From contig NZ_CP049838.1 in assembly GCF_013085465.1 (NCBI RefSeq), positions 4,402,001-4,466,000 of the forward strand: a DNA stretch of 64,000 nucleotides. Reading direction: 5' to 3'. Positions 33,473 to 42,121 of this stretch are shown piece by piece. How positions within the stretch are numbered: position 1 is the stretch's first letter; the number at the start of each line of letters is the position of its first letter. The DNA comes from Streptomyces asoensis. GTDB taxonomy: Bacteria; Actinomycetota; Actinomycetes; Streptomycetales; Streptomycetaceae. Under the pieces are notes generated by a model. That model saw nothing but the letters and a program-made list of their open reading frames with translations, was not told the origin of the DNA and searched no databases. The translations under genes were made by a program, and so were the position numbers.

Positions 33473-34230
33473 GCGCGTACTACTTCCGTGCCGCCGCGCT
33501 CGATGGCGGCCGCGTCGTCGGGGCTCAGCCCGCTGTCGGTGATCAGCAGGTCCACGTCGCTCAGGTCGCCGAAGCGGGCGAAGTGCTCCTGGCCGTGCTT
33601 GGCGGAGTCGGCGAGCAGCACCACGCGGCGCGCGGCGGCGACGGCCGCCCGCTTCACCGCGGCCTCGGCGAGGTCGGGGGTGGTCAGACCGTGCTCGGCG
33701 GAGAAACCGTTGGCGGCGACGAACAGGACGTCGGCGCGGATCTCGCCGTACGCGCGCAGCGCCCACGCGTCCACGGCGGCGCGCGTACGGTGCCGTACGC
33801 GCCCCCCGACGAGATGCAGCTGCATGCCCGGGTGGTCCGCGAGGCGGGCCGCGATGGGCAGGCTGTGCGTCACGACGGTGAGCGAGGCCTCCAGCGGGAG
33901 GGCGGCGGCCAGGCGGGCGACCGTGGTGCCGGCGTCGAGGATCACCGTGCCCTCGGTGGGCAGTTCCGTGAGGGCCGCCTTGGCGATGCGGTCCTTCTCG
34001 TCGGCGGAAGTGCCTTCGCGTTCGGCGAGGTCCGGTTCGAAGTCGAGGCGTCCGGCCGGTATGGCACCGCCGTGCACGCGACGCACCAGGCCGGCCCGGT
34101 CGAGGGCCTTCAGGTCGCGGCGGATCGTCTCCGCCGTGACCTGGAACTCCTCGGCCAGCGACAGTACGTCCACCCGGCCGCCGTCACGGGCGAGCCGCAG
34201 GATCTCCTGCTGCCGCTCCGGTGCGTACAT
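33469..34230 (-). CDS. DeoR family repressor of the fructose operon
   Basis: 253 residues, ATG with GGAGGAG upstream. N-terminal DeoR helix-turn-helix: RQQEILRLARDGGRVDVLSL then VTAETIRRDLKALDRAGLVRRVHGGA. The sugar-phosphate sensing domain has LDAGTTVARLAAAL and FVAANGFSAEHGLTTPDLAEA. First gene of the operon, overlapping fruK by 4 bp. Probably senses fructose-1-phosphate or a related ester and represses its own operon. Confidence 0.92.
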   Translation of the reverse strand: MYAPERQQEILRLARDGGRVDVLSLAEEFQVTAETIRRDLKALDRAGLVRRVHGGAIPAGRLDFEPDLAEREGTSADEKDRIAKAALTELPTEGTVILDAGTTVARLAAALPLEASLTVVTHSLPIAARLADHPGMQLHLVGGRVRHRTRAAVDAWALRAYGEIRADVLFVAANGFSAEHGLTTPDLAEAAVKRAAVAAARRVVLLADSAKHGQEHFARFGDLSDVDLLITDSGLSPDDAAAIERGGTEVVRA

Positions 34231-34260
34231 GTCCGTTCTCCTCCGACCGTGACCAGTTTT

Positions 34261-34340
34261 ATGCCCGAACTTGTGGTTTCGCCTCGGAGGCTACGCGCGG
34301 ATTTCGGGAAAGTAAACAGGTTCGGACGTGATTCGGGCAT
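34261..34340 (-). promoter_or_regulatory. Probable operator/promoter region of the fructose operon
   Basis: ATGCCCGAA (34261-34269) and its exact complement TTCGGGCAT (34332-34340) are separated by 62 bp, with a third TTCGGG copy at about 34303. They lie 30-110 bp upstream of the DeoR gene and are candidate half-sites for it. Confidence 0.45.
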
Positions 34341-34374
34341 GAACGGACTTCCGCCCTCTGCGCGCACCCTGCGC

Positions 34375-34440
34375 CCCTGCGCGAGGACACACGCGAGGGC
34401 ACGCGCGAGGGCACGCGTGAGGACACACGCGAGGGCACGC
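34375..34440. repeat. Imperfect 12-bp tandem repeats (ACGCGAGGGC type)
   Basis: Five to six copies of a 12-bp unit alternating ACACGCGAGGGC, ACGCGCGAGGGC and ACGCGTGAGGAC run into the left arm of the following terminator. Confidence 0.75.
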
Positions 34441-34480
34441 GTGAGGGGCCCGTCACCACTCGGGTGACGGGCCCCTCACG
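34440..34480. terminator. Strong hairpin terminator of the MFS gene
   Basis: 18-bp perfect arms (CGTGAGGGGCCCGTCACC and complement) with the loop ACTCG, 13 bp past the end of the minus-strand exporter gene. Confidence 0.85.
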
Positions 34481-34493
34481 CGGGAACGTCGGC

Positions 34494-36053
34494 TCAGGCG
34501 ACGAGCTCGCGCTCCCGGTCCCCGGAGGGGGCCGCCTCCGGGGCGTCCTCGGCGGCGCCCTCCACGTGCTGGGCCGGCCGCTTCGGCAGGGCGAACATCA
34601 GCAGGAAGATCGCGAACATCACCAGGGCCACCCAGCCCAGAGCGTGCTCGAAGGCGTTCACGAAGGCGGGGCCCACCTCGGCAGGGGTCAGCCGGTCGCC
34701 GATCCGGCCGAAGAAGACGACCGCGACCAGACCGAGCCCGAGCGCGTTGCCCATCTGCTGGACGGTGTTGATCAGCCCGGACGCCGAACCGGCGTGCTCA
34801 CGCGGCACGTCCGACAGCACCGCGTCCGTCAGCGGGGCGACGATCAGCCCCATGCCGACACCCATCACGACCAGCGGAAGCGCCATCTGCCACGGGGCGA
34901 TGCCGAGGCCGTACCGCTCGGACTCCCAGATGTAGAGGAGTACACCGATGGCCATGGTCAGGGCGCCCGTCTGGAGCACCTTGCGCCCGAAGCGCGGGAC
35001 CAGTTTCTGCACGGACAGCCCGGCGGCCGTCGAGACGGCGAGCGAGAACGGGACCCCGGTCAGACCCGCCCGCAGCGGGCTCCAGCCCAGGCCGGTCTGC
35101 ATGTACAGGGTCCAGACCAGGAAGAACACGCCGAGACCGACCCCGAAGACGGTCTGCACGGCGACACCCGCCGCGAAGCTGCGCACCCGGAAGAGGGAGA
35201 GCTCGATCAGCGGCGAGCCGTCCCGCGCGCCCTTGCGCCGCTCGTACGCGACCAGCGCCCCGAAGACACCGATCGAGCCGGCCATCGACACGTACCCCCA
35301 CACCGGCCAGTCCAGCTCGCGGCCGCGGGTGAGCGGGTAGAGCAGCATGAGCAGGCCGAGGGTGACCAGGACGACGCCGACGAGGTCCAGCTTCAGCGCC
35401 TTCGGCGCCTTGGACTCCGTGATGAAGCGGCTGCCGAGGATCAGTCCCGCGATGCCGACCGGCAGGTTGATCAGGAAGATCGGCCGCCACTCCAGACCGA
35501 ACAGGTTCCACTCCGTCAGCAGCGCGCCGAGCAGCGGCCCGGAGACGGCACCCAGCCCCACGATCGCGCCGAAGAGCCCGAAGACCTTCCCCCGCTCGTG
35601 CGCCGGGAAGGTGGCGTGCACGATCGACAGCACCTGCGGCACCATCATCGCCGCCATGGCCCCCTGGAGGATGCGGGAGGCGACCAGCATCTCCGGGTTC
35701 GCGGCGAAGCCGCACAGAGCGGAGGCGAGGGTGAAGCCGCCGATGCCGAGGAGGAACAGCCGCTTGCGGCCGTGGATGTCACCGAGCCGACCGCCGGTGA
35801 TGAGCCCGGCGGCGAAGGCGAGCGCGTAACCGGCGGTGATCCACTGGATCTGGCTCCAGGAGGCGCCCGCGTCCTCCCGGATGGACGGGATCGCGATGTT
35901 GACGATCGTGACGTCGACGAGGTCCATGAAGGCCGCGGTCATCACGATGGCGAGCGCGAGCCAGCGACGACGGTCGCCCGGCGCCGCCTGGGCTGTTCGA
36001 GGGTCGGGCGAGGACTCGGGCGAGGTCTCGAGGGAGGTCTCCGTGGAGGTCAT
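34494..36053 (-). CDS. DHA2-family (EmrB/QacA-type, 14-helix) MFS drug exporter
   Basis: 519 residues from ATG. Motif D1 MDLVDVTIVNIAIPSIRED, motif A GGRLGDIHGRKRLFLLG and the antiporter motif C region GLGAVSGPLLGALLTEW are present. About 14 helices. The N-terminus has Ser/Glu repeats (ETSLETSPESSPD). Divergent from a WYL-domain regulator with a 62-bp shared region. The drug or metabolite exported is unknown. Confidence 0.9.
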   Translation of the reverse strand: MTSTETSLETSPESSPDPRTAQAAPGDRRRWLALAIVMTAAFMDLVDVTIVNIAIPSIREDAGASWSQIQWITAGYALAFAAGLITGGRLGDIHGRKRLFLLGIGGFTLASALCGFAANPEMLVASRILQGAMAAMMVPQVLSIVHATFPAHERGKVFGLFGAIVGLGAVSGPLLGALLTEWNLFGLEWRPIFLINLPVGIAGLILGSRFITESKAPKALKLDLVGVVLVTLGLLMLLYPLTRGRELDWPVWGYVSMAGSIGVFGALVAYERRKGARDGSPLIELSLFRVRSFAAGVAVQTVFGVGLGVFFLVWTLYMQTGLGWSPLRAGLTGVPFSLAVSTAAGLSVQKLVPRFGRKVLQTGALTMAIGVLLYIWESERYGLGIAPWQMALPLVVMGVGMGLIVAPLTDAVLSDVPREHAGSASGLINTVQQMGNALGLGLVAVVFFGRIGDRLTPAEVGPAFVNAFEHALGWVALVMFAIFLLMFALPKRPAQHVEGAAEDAPEAAPSGDRERELVA

Positions 36054-36063
36054 GGTGTGACAG

Positions 36064-36093
36064 TAGGACCGCAATAGGTCAGATCGTGTCCTA
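36064..36093. promoter_or_regulatory. TAGGAC...GTCCTA inverted repeat between MFS and WYL regulator
   Basis: TAGGAC (36064-36069) and GTCCTA (36088-36093) flank a TAGGTC copy at 36075. The site sits in the 62-bp intergenic region and overlaps both likely promoters, so it is a candidate for binding of the WYL regulator. Confidence 0.5.
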
Positions 36094-36115
36094 GTTCTGC
36101 GGCATCCTCGAATGC

Positions 36116-37213
36116 ATGACGACGGACACTCCGGCTCGGCTGCTCCAGCTCCTCTCACTCCTCCAGACGCCCCGCGAATGGCCCGGCGGCGAACTCGCAG
36201 ACCGGCTCGGGGTCTCCCGCCGCACGGTCCGACGGGACATCGACCGGCTGCGTGAGCTGGGCTATCCCGTGCAGGCGACCCTCGGCTCGGACGGTGGGTA
36301 CCGGCTGGTCGCGGGCAAGGCGATGCCGCCACTGGTGCTCGACGACGAGGAGGCCGTGGCGATCGCGGTCGGGCTGCGGGCGGGGGCGGGTCACGCGCTG
36401 GAGGGCGTCGACGAGGCGTCCGTACGGGCCCTGGCCAAACTGGAGCAGGTGCTGCCGGCCCGGCTGCGCCACCGCGTCTCCACCCTCCAGGCCGCGACCA
36501 CACCGCTGACCAGCGGGGACGGCGCGAGCATCGCACCCGAGACGCTGACCGCCATCGCCTCGACGGTGGCCGGGCAGGAACGGCTGCGGTTCGCCTACCG
36601 TGCGAAGGACGGCACGGAGTCGCGCCGTCTGACCGAGCCCTACCGGCTCGTGTCCACGGGCCGACGGTGGTACCTCGTGGCGTACGACCTCGACCGCGAG
36701 GACTGGCGGACCTTCCGGGTGGACCGGGTCGAGGACCCGTTCGCGACCGGGGCCCGCTTCACTCCGCGCGAGCTGCCGACGGGAAGCGCGGCGGAATACC
36801 TCCGGCGGTCCATCCAACTGCGCCCGGACGCCTACGAGTACGAACTCGACGTCACGCTCGAGGCATCGACGGAGTTCGTGACGGCACGCCTGCCGAGGTG
36901 GCTGGGAACGCCGGTCGCGAACCCTGGCGCGGCGGCGGGCACCGACGGCGAGGGCGGATGCCGGCTACGGGGCACGACCAGCAACCCGGTGGAGTGGGTG
37001 GCGATGCGTCTGGCGACGCTGGGCTGCGAGTTCTCGATCCAGGGGCCGCCGGAACTGGTGGAGTGCGTACGGGAGTTGGGCGGGCGGTTGAGCCGATCGG
37101 CAGGCGCGGAGGGCGCGTCAGGGAGAGGCGAGCGGGGAGGGGACGCGCACGGGAAGGACGCGCGCGGAGGGGACGCGCGCGGGAGGGGCGAGCGCGGAGA
37201 AGGCGCGGGTTAG
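36116..37213 (+). CDS. WYL-domain transcriptional regulator (YafY type)
   Basis: 365 residues. N-terminal DeoR-like helix-turn-helix (LLSLLQTPREWPGGELADRL, VSRRTVRRDIDRLRELGYPV), then the WYL effector domain with RRLTEPYRLVSTGRRWYLVAYD and FRVDRVED, and a C-terminal WCX extension. The last 35 residues are Gly/Arg/Asp repeats (GERGGDAHGKDARGGDARG) from a repetitive DNA tract. Probably controls the divergent exporter. Its stop codon overlaps that of the convergent TetR gene by 4 bp. Confidence 0.9.
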   Translation: MTTDTPARLLQLLSLLQTPREWPGGELADRLGVSRRTVRRDIDRLRELGYPVQATLGSDGGYRLVAGKAMPPLVLDDEEAVAIAVGLRAGAGHALEGVDEASVRALAKLEQVLPARLRHRVSTLQAATTPLTSGDGASIAPETLTAIASTVAGQERLRFAYRAKDGTESRRLTEPYRLVSTGRRWYLVAYDLDREDWRTFRVDRVEDPFATGARFTPRELPTGSAAEYLRRSIQLRPDAYEYELDVTLEASTEFVTARLPRWLGTPVANPGAAAGTDGEGGCRLRGTTSNPVEWVAMRLATLGCEFSIQGPPELVECVRELGGRLSRSAGAEGASGRGERGGDAHGKDARGGDARGRGERGEGAG

Positions 37214-37938
37214 GCCTCCTCCGCCGGGCCCTCTTCCCACGCGAACCCGTGCAGGGCCCGCAGATTGCGCAACGCCAGCTCTGCCGGACCCTGCCGACCG
37301 GCGGGAGGGGAGTCGGTAACCGCCCAGCTTTCGACCGCGACCCGAACCGCGGCCCCGGCCACCGCCGCGGTGAAGCGCTGACAGGGGGAGGCAACGTTGT
37401 CGGAAGCGGCGGCGGAAGTGACATCGGGAGCGGCGGCGGAAGTGACGTCGGAAGCAGGTGTACGGGACGACGCCGCCGTCCGCTCCGCCAGCACCTCCAT
37501 GAGCGTCGCCTCCGAGGTGTGGCACACCTCCGCCCAGACCTTGCCCAGGGCGGGGCTGGTTCCGGCCAGTCGGATCAGGGTGCGGACCCACTCCCAGGAC
37601 GCCGCCGACACTCCACGGCCGGGGACGAGGGTGTGTCGTACCGCGTGCTCCAGGGCCTCCGGCACGGTCAGTTCGGCCGGGGCCTCGCGTACCGCCTCCG
37701 CCCAGCGCTGCGCGCCCGCCGCGTAGAGCGGGGCGACGGCCTCTTCCTTGGTCGCGAAGTACCGGTAGAAGGTGCGCGGGGCGATGCCCGCGGCCTGGGC
37801 GATGTCCTCGGCCCGGGTGGCCTTCAGGCCCCGGCTGACGAAGAGGCCTGCCGCCGCACGGGCGATCTCCATGCGGGTCGCCGCTTTGCGCCGCTCGGTC
37901 AGCGAAGCCGAGGCGGAGTGGGAGGTCGAGCTGATCAC
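37210..37938 (-). CDS. TetR family transcriptional regulator
   Basis: 242 residues. Helix-turn-helix at residues 20-66: RMEIARAAAGLFVSRGLKAT then EDIAQAAGIAPRTFYRYFATKEEAV. The ligand-binding domain carries a duplicated segment SDVTSAAAPDVTSAAASD (about residues 175-195) encoded by a 24-bp DNA repeat. No obvious target gene is adjacent; the upstream inverted repeats suggest autoregulation. Confidence 0.88.
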   Translation of the reverse strand: MISSTSHSASASLTERRKAATRMEIARAAAGLFVSRGLKATRAEDIAQAAGIAPRTFYRYFATKEEAVAPLYAAGAQRWAEAVREAPAELTVPEALEHAVRHTLVPGRGVSAASWEWVRTLIRLAGTSPALGKVWAEVCHTSEATLMEVLAERTAASSRTPASDVTSAAAPDVTSAAASDNVASPCQRFTAAVAGAAVRVAVESWAVTDSPPAGRQGPAELALRNLRALHGFAWEEGPAEEA

Positions 37939-37941
37939 GTC

Positions 37942-37973
37942 GGCAGGCTATGCCCATGTGGCACAATCTGCCA
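37942..37973. promoter_or_regulatory. Overlapping inverted repeats upstream of tetR
   Basis: GGCA-ggcta-TGCC (37942-37954) and TGGCA-CAATC-TGCCA (37959-37973) lie directly upstream of the TetR gene, as expected for an autoregulatory operator. Confidence 0.5.
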
Positions 37974-38812
37974 TTCGGGCGGGCCACCCCGTGGTTCAGG
38001 TACGGGGTGCCCCGCCCTCCCAGCGTGCCCGTCAGCTGTGTCATATGCCCGGCGGCACGTGTGCGCCCGCAATCCCCGCCCGTACCGGAAGTCGGACCGC
38101 CCGGGTACGAAGAGGAGCCGGGCCCCGGCGCCTGGGGGGAGAGGCACCGAAGCCCGGCTCGGGGAAAGTCCCGGCGCCGGGGGGATGTGCGTCGGGACTT
38201 GGCTCATGTGCGGCGGAGATCTCGGGAAGGGCTGCAAGGTCCGGTCGGCCCGAACTCCTGTGCCGACTCGGACTCCCGTGCCCAGAAGTCTTGTTCCCGC
38301 GCTTCTCCTCATTGAAGCGGCGTTCCTTCGCCATGTTTGCGCGGCTCTCCACCACCCGGCGCACGCGGGCGGGAACCCGGCACCACGAGGCGCCTGAAGC
38401 CCACTCGCCGCAGCTCCGGGCCGTGACGCAGGCGCCCATTCGGCCGCGGGCCTCGCGCCGACTCCGACACGGCCCCCCGCATCAACGCGGCGAAAACGCC
38501 GACTCCAGCGCCAGACACTGCACGCGCTCGAGGTACTCGAGGCACCCGAAGCACGTCCGCCGAATGACTCACGCGGCGCGCCCCCGGCCAACAGGCGGCC
38601 CCCGGCGGGGTGATGGCCTGATGGCCACCGACGCCGCTGATGGCCACCGACGCCGACGACACCCCGCCCCGGAAGCCCCCGCGACTCGGCCGGCACACGA
38701 ACGACGTCCCGCCCCGCCCCGCCCGAGCCCCGGTCAACCACCGACCGCCGGCCGTCGTCCACCGGCAACCGGCAACCGGCAGACCATCGGCAGGCCATGG
38801 ACCGCCGGTCGC
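37974..38812. other. Gene-poor 840-bp stretch
   Basis: I find no frame with a recognisable domain, a good ribosome site and typical codon use. It holds short direct repeats: an 18-bp repeat beginning TGATGGCCACCGACGCC twice near 38620-38657, and AACCGGC three times at about 38761-38781. It could be a decayed gene region. Confidence 0.5.
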
Positions 38813-38838
38813 CCGACGGAGCGTCACGCTCCGGTCGG
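38813..38838 (-). terminator. Probable hrdD terminator hairpin
   Basis: CGGAGCGT-C-ACGCTCCG (38817-38833), extended by CCGA/TCGG with one bulge. It lies about 20 bp downstream of the hrdD stop codon. Confidence 0.65.
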
Positions 38839-38858
38839 CCGAGGGAGGTTCAAGCGCC

Positions 38859-39857
38859 TTACGCCGCTGCCTCGAAGCCCGTGTCGCGGGCCAGCTTCTT
38901 CAGTTCCAGCAGGGCGTGCTTCTCGATCTGGCGGATGCGTTCCCTCGTCAGACCGTGTTCCTTGCCGACCTCGGTCAGGGTGCGCTCACGGCCGTCGTCG
39001 ATGCCGTACCGCATCTTGATGATGGAGGCGGTGCGCGGCTCGAGGCGGTCGATCAGGCCGTCCAGTTCCTCGCTGCGCAGCAGGGTCAGGACGGACTGCT
39101 CCGGCGAGACCGCGGACGTGTCCTCCAGCAGGTCGCCGAACTGGGTCTCACCCTGGTCGTCGACCGCCATGTTCAGCGAGACCGGGTCGCGTGCCCAGTC
39201 CAGGACGTCCGTGACGCGCGCCGGCGTCGAACCGAGCTCGGTCGCGATCTCGGCGGGCTCCGGGTCGCGGCCGTTCTCACGGTTGAACTCGCGCTGCACA
39301 CGACGGATCCGGCCGAGCTCCTCCACGAGGTGGACGGGCAGGCGGATCGTGCGCGACTGGTCCGCTATCGAGCGGGTGATGGCCTGACGGATCCACCAGG
39401 TCGCGTACGTCGAGAACTTGAAGCCCTTGCGGTAGTCGAACTTCTCGACCGCGCGGACCAGACCGGCGTTGCCCTCCTGGATGAGGTCGAGAAGCGGGAG
39501 ACCGCTGCGGGGGTAGCGGCGGGCCACCGCGACGACCAGCCGGAGGTTGGAACGGATGAAGACATCCTTGGCGCGCTCGCTGTCGGCGACCAGGGCCTCG
39601 AGTTCCTCGCGCGATGCCTCCGCCCGGGACTCCTCGTCGCCGTCGAGGACCTGCTGCGCGAATACACCCGCCTCGATGATCTGTGACAACTCGACTTCCT
39701 TGGCGGCGTCGAGCAGAGGTGTGCGCGCGATTTCGTCGAGGTACATGCCGACCAGGTCGCGGTCGGCGATCTCGCCGCCATGGGCGCGAACACTGCGGGC
39801 CGCGTCGGTCGTCTCGCCGTTGGCGGACTTGCGACGGGCGACGGCACGGGTTGCCAT
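38859..39857 (-). CDS. hrdD: RNA polymerase principal-like sigma factor HrdD
   Basis: 332 residues from an ATG with GGGAG upstream; the length equals HrdD of other streptomycetes. Sigma-70 regions 1.2 to 4.2 are present: DLVGMYLDEIARTPLLDAAK, RSNLRLVVAVARRYPRSGLP, FKFSTYATWWIRQAITRSIA (2.3-2.4) and LTEVGKEHGLTRERIRQIEK (4.2). HrdD is one of several HrdB paralogues in Streptomyces and is dispensable for growth in S. coelicolor. The upstream GGAAT-N18-GTT fits its known induction by the thiol-stress sigma factor SigR. Confidence 0.96.
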   Translation of the reverse strand: MATRAVARRKSANGETTDAARSVRAHGGEIADRDLVGMYLDEIARTPLLDAAKEVELSQIIEAGVFAQQVLDGDEESRAEASREELEALVADSERAKDVFIRSNLRLVVAVARRYPRSGLPLLDLIQEGNAGLVRAVEKFDYRKGFKFSTYATWWIRQAITRSIADQSRTIRLPVHLVEELGRIRRVQREFNRENGRDPEPAEIATELGSTPARVTDVLDWARDPVSLNMAVDDQGETQFGDLLEDTSAVSPEQSVLTLLRSEELDGLIDRLEPRTASIIKMRYGIDDGRERTLTEVGKEHGLTRERIRQIEKHALLELKKLARDTGFEAAA

Positions 39858-39955
39858 GCGTGCTCCCTTGCGATGGAGGTTCAGCGGGTGGCCCTTCAGA
39901 CACCAGGCACTCTCGGACTCGGACTCTCCTCGGGTGCCCTGCATCTGATGGAAAC

Positions 39956-39981
39956 AACGACTGGAATCAGGACAGAATTCC
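39956..39981 (-). promoter_or_regulatory. SigR-type promoter of hrdD (GGAAT-N18-GTT)
   Basis: On the minus strand GGAAT (39981-39977) is followed by exactly 18 bp and GTT (39958-39956), about 100 bp upstream of the hrdD start. This matches the consensus of ECF sigma factor SigR, and hrdD is a reported SigR target. Confidence 0.75.
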
Positions 39982-40042
39982 CAACCCGCACCCCGATTTT
40001 TATGATCTTGCAGTACCCTGTCGGACCACGCGGGGAGGCGCG

Positions 40043-40600
40043 ATGTTGTCGGAACGTACAGAGGTGCAGGTCAGGCCGGGAGTCGAGGGTGACCTCGAAG
40101 CCCTCACGAGCCTCTACAACCACTATGTACGTGAGACGCCCATCACATTCGACACCGTGGCCTTCACTCCGGAAGAGCGACGTCCTTGGCTGCTCTCCCA
40201 CCCTGAAGACGGGCCGCACCGCCTGATGGTTGCCACGGAAGCGGACTCACAGGGCATCCAGGGGACCTCACAGGAAATCCTGGGTTACGCCACATCCAGC
40301 GCTTACCGGCCGAAGGCGGCCTACTCCACCTCCGTGGAGGTGACGGTCTATGTCGCCCCGCACGCCGGCCGGCGCGGCATCGGCACGCTCCTCTACGAGG
40401 CGCTCTTCGAGGCGCTGTCCGGCGAGGACCTGCACCGCGCCTACGCGGGCATCGCGCAACCGAACGAAGCGTCCGCGCGGCTGCACGAACGCTTCGGTTT
40501 CCGGCACGTCGGGACGTACCGCGAGGTGGGCCGCAAGTTCGACCGCTATTGGGACGTGGCCTGGTACGAGAAGGAGCTCCGACCCCGGAAGGAGCCCTGA
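40043..40600 (+). CDS. GNAT acetyltransferase, phosphinothricin-acetyltransferase type
   Basis: 185 residues from ATG with GGGGAGG upstream. Characteristic order of the PAT/Bar family: VRPGVEGDLEALTSLYNHYV, RETPITFDTVAFTPEER, then VTVYVAPHAGRRGIGTLLYEALFEAL (acetyl-CoA loop) and AGIAQPNEASARLHERFGFRHVGTYREVGRKFDRYWDVAWYEKEL in outline. Family members acetylate phosphinothricin, methionine sulfone/sulfoximine or other amines; which applies here is unknown. Divergent from hrdD. Confidence 0.88.
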   Translation: MLSERTEVQVRPGVEGDLEALTSLYNHYVRETPITFDTVAFTPEERRPWLLSHPEDGPHRLMVATEADSQGIQGTSQEILGYATSSAYRPKAAYSTSVEVTVYVAPHAGRRGIGTLLYEALFEALSGEDLHRAYAGIAQPNEASARLHERFGFRHVGTYREVGRKFDRYWDVAWYEKELRPRKEP

Positions 40601-40618
40601 CCTACCCCATGAGGAGCG

Positions 40619-41428
40619 TCAGCCGAACTGCACGGACCGCTTCGCCATCCCCATCCAGAACCCGTCGATCACGGACTTCTGCGCGTCCAGCTCGCCGGAC
40701 ATCTCCGCCGCGCCCATGGTCACGAAGAGCGGGGCGAAGTGCTCGGTGCGCGGGTGGGCGTACCGGCCGGCCGGGGCCTTGTGGAGGAAGTCCAGCAGGC
40801 CGTCCCAGTCGCGGGTCTCCAGCGCGCGCCGGCCCCAGTCGTCGAACTCCGAGGACCAGGTCGGCACTCCCCCGCCGGTGTGCCGCAGTGCGGCCAGGTT
40901 GTGGGTGAAGAAGCCGGAGCCGACGATCAGGACGCCCTCGTCGCGCAGCGGCGCGAGCTTGCGGCCGATCTCCATCAGCTTCACGGGGTCGAGGGTCGGC
41001 ATGGAGATCTGGAGGACCGGGATGTCGGCGGCCGGGAACATCTCGACGAGTGGCACGTAGGCGCCGTGGTCGAGGCCGCGGTCGGGGATGTCCTGCACGG
41101 GGATACCAGGGGCGCGCAGCAGCTTCCGTACGCTCTCGGCGAGCTCGGGTGCGCCGGGGGCGCCGTACGTCACCTGGTAGTAGTGCTCGGGGAAGCCCCA
41201 GAAGTCGTAGACGAGGGGGACCGGGTCGACGGCACCGAGGGCGAGGGGGGCCTCTTCCCAGTGGGCGGAGACCATCAGGATCGCCTTGGGGCGGGGCAGG
41301 TCGGCGGACCAGGCGGCGAGTTCGCCGGGCCAGATCGGGTCGTCCGCGAGGGGCGGGGCGCCGTGGCTGAGGTAGAGCGCGGGCATGCGCTCCTGGGGGA
41401 GGGCACGCTCCTGGGATGCGGCGGACAT
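40619..41428 (-). CDS. Extradiol dioxygenase family protein (LigB/DODA type, YgiD-like)
   Basis: 269 residues, ATG start. Class III extradiol dioxygenase fold with metal-binding His in LYLSHGAPPL, a further His in VSAHWEE, the DRGLDHGAYVPL active-site segment, and SGFFTHNL. YgiD/DODA proteins open catechol rings such as DOPA. Divergent from a MarR-family gene, with matching AT-rich inverted repeats between, so induction by an aromatic or quinone is plausible. Confidence 0.88.
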   Translation of the reverse strand: MSAASQERALPQERMPALYLSHGAPPLADDPIWPGELAAWSADLPRPKAILMVSAHWEEAPLALGAVDPVPLVYDFWGFPEHYYQVTYGAPGAPELAESVRKLLRAPGIPVQDIPDRGLDHGAYVPLVEMFPAADIPVLQISMPTLDPVKLMEIGRKLAPLRDEGVLIVGSGFFTHNLAALRHTGGGVPTWSSEFDDWGRRALETRDWDGLLDFLHKAPAGRYAHPRTEHFAPLFVTMGAAEMSGELDAQKSVIDGFWMGMAKRSVQFG

Positions 41429-41457
41429 GGCGGCTGCTCCTTCCGGGACCTCGGCCC

Positions 41458-41505
41458 CTGACTCCGGATACGTCTGGCTCCGGATGCGTCTGACTCCGAA
41501 TACCT
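41458..41505. repeat. Three tandem 16-bp repeats
   Basis: CTGACTCCGGATACGT, CTGGCTCCGGATGCGT and CTGACTCCGAATACCT lie end to end in the dioxygenase/MarR intergenic region, upstream of the dioxygenase start. Confidence 0.85.
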
Positions 41506-41517
41506 GGTGACGCTTGA

Positions 41518-41573
41518 TTGAAATCTAAAACGTCAACATCGCTCAGCGTATTCCCGATTGGTTTAAATTTCAA
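41518..41573. promoter_or_regulatory. Inverted AT-rich half-sites, likely MarR operators
   Basis: TTGAAATCTAAA (41518-41529) and TTTAAATTTCAA (41562-41573) are complementary at 11 of 12 positions. They are the only strongly AT-rich elements in the shared promoter region. Confidence 0.55.
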
Positions 41574-41598
41574 GGAGCAGACGTTTACAGTGGAGTAC

Positions 41599-42108
41599 AT
41601 GACGAAGGCACCCGCATCCGCCGACGAGCCCCAGTGGCTCACCGCCGAGGAGCAGCGCATCTGGCGCTCCTACGTGCACGCCACGACCCTCCTCGAAGAT
41701 CACATGGATCGCCAGCTCCAGCGTGAAGCGGGTATGCCGCACATCTACTACGGTCTCCTCGTCAAGCTCGCCGAGTCCACCCACCGGCGCCTGCGGATGA
41801 CCGAGCTGGCCAAGTACGCGAAGATCACCCGCTCCCGTCTCTCCCACGCCATCGCCCGGCTGGAGAAGAACGGCTGGGTGCGCCGCGAGGAGTGCGACTC
41901 CGACAAGCGCGGCCAGTTCGCCGTACTGACCGACCAGGGCCTGGAGGTGCTGAAGCGCGCCGCGCCGGGCCATGTCGCCGTCGTACGCCACGCGGTGTTC
42001 GACCGGCTCACCCCCGAACAGCAGAAGTCCCTCGGCGAGATCATGCAGATCGTCGCCGAGGGACTTCAGCCCGATGAAGCGGGTGCGGACCTGCCCTGGC
42101 TCCGCTAG
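41599..42108 (+). CDS. MarR family transcriptional regulator
   Basis: 169 residues from ATG with GGAG close upstream; a GTG nine bases earlier is possible. Winged helix domain: MDRQLQREAGMPHIYYGLLVKLAES, RMTELAKYAKITRSRLSHAIARLEKNGWVRRE and the wing DSDKRGQFAVLTDQGLEVLKR. Pairs with the divergent dioxygenase gene as its likely repressor. Ends 13 bp from the convergent exporter gene. Confidence 0.92.
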   Translation: MTKAPASADEPQWLTAEEQRIWRSYVHATTLLEDHMDRQLQREAGMPHIYYGLLVKLAESTHRRLRMTELAKYAKITRSRLSHAIARLEKNGWVRREECDSDKRGQFAVLTDQGLEVLKRAAPGHVAVVRHAVFDRLTPEQQKSLGEIMQIVAEGLQPDEAGADLPWLR

Positions 42109-42121
42109 TTCCGTAGCCGGG

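Noticed and set aside
34375..34440. 12-bp repeats as a possible CRISPR array
   Set aside because: The units are tandem without unique spacers, and no cas genes are near.
34464..36077. 537-codon plus-strand frame opposite the DHA2 exporter
   Set aside because: Mirror frame of a clear exporter gene, low-complexity charged sequence without family features.
38041..38439. 132-codon minus-strand frame in the gap before hrdD
   Set aside because: Low third-position GC in its second half, no ribosome site and no recognisable domain.
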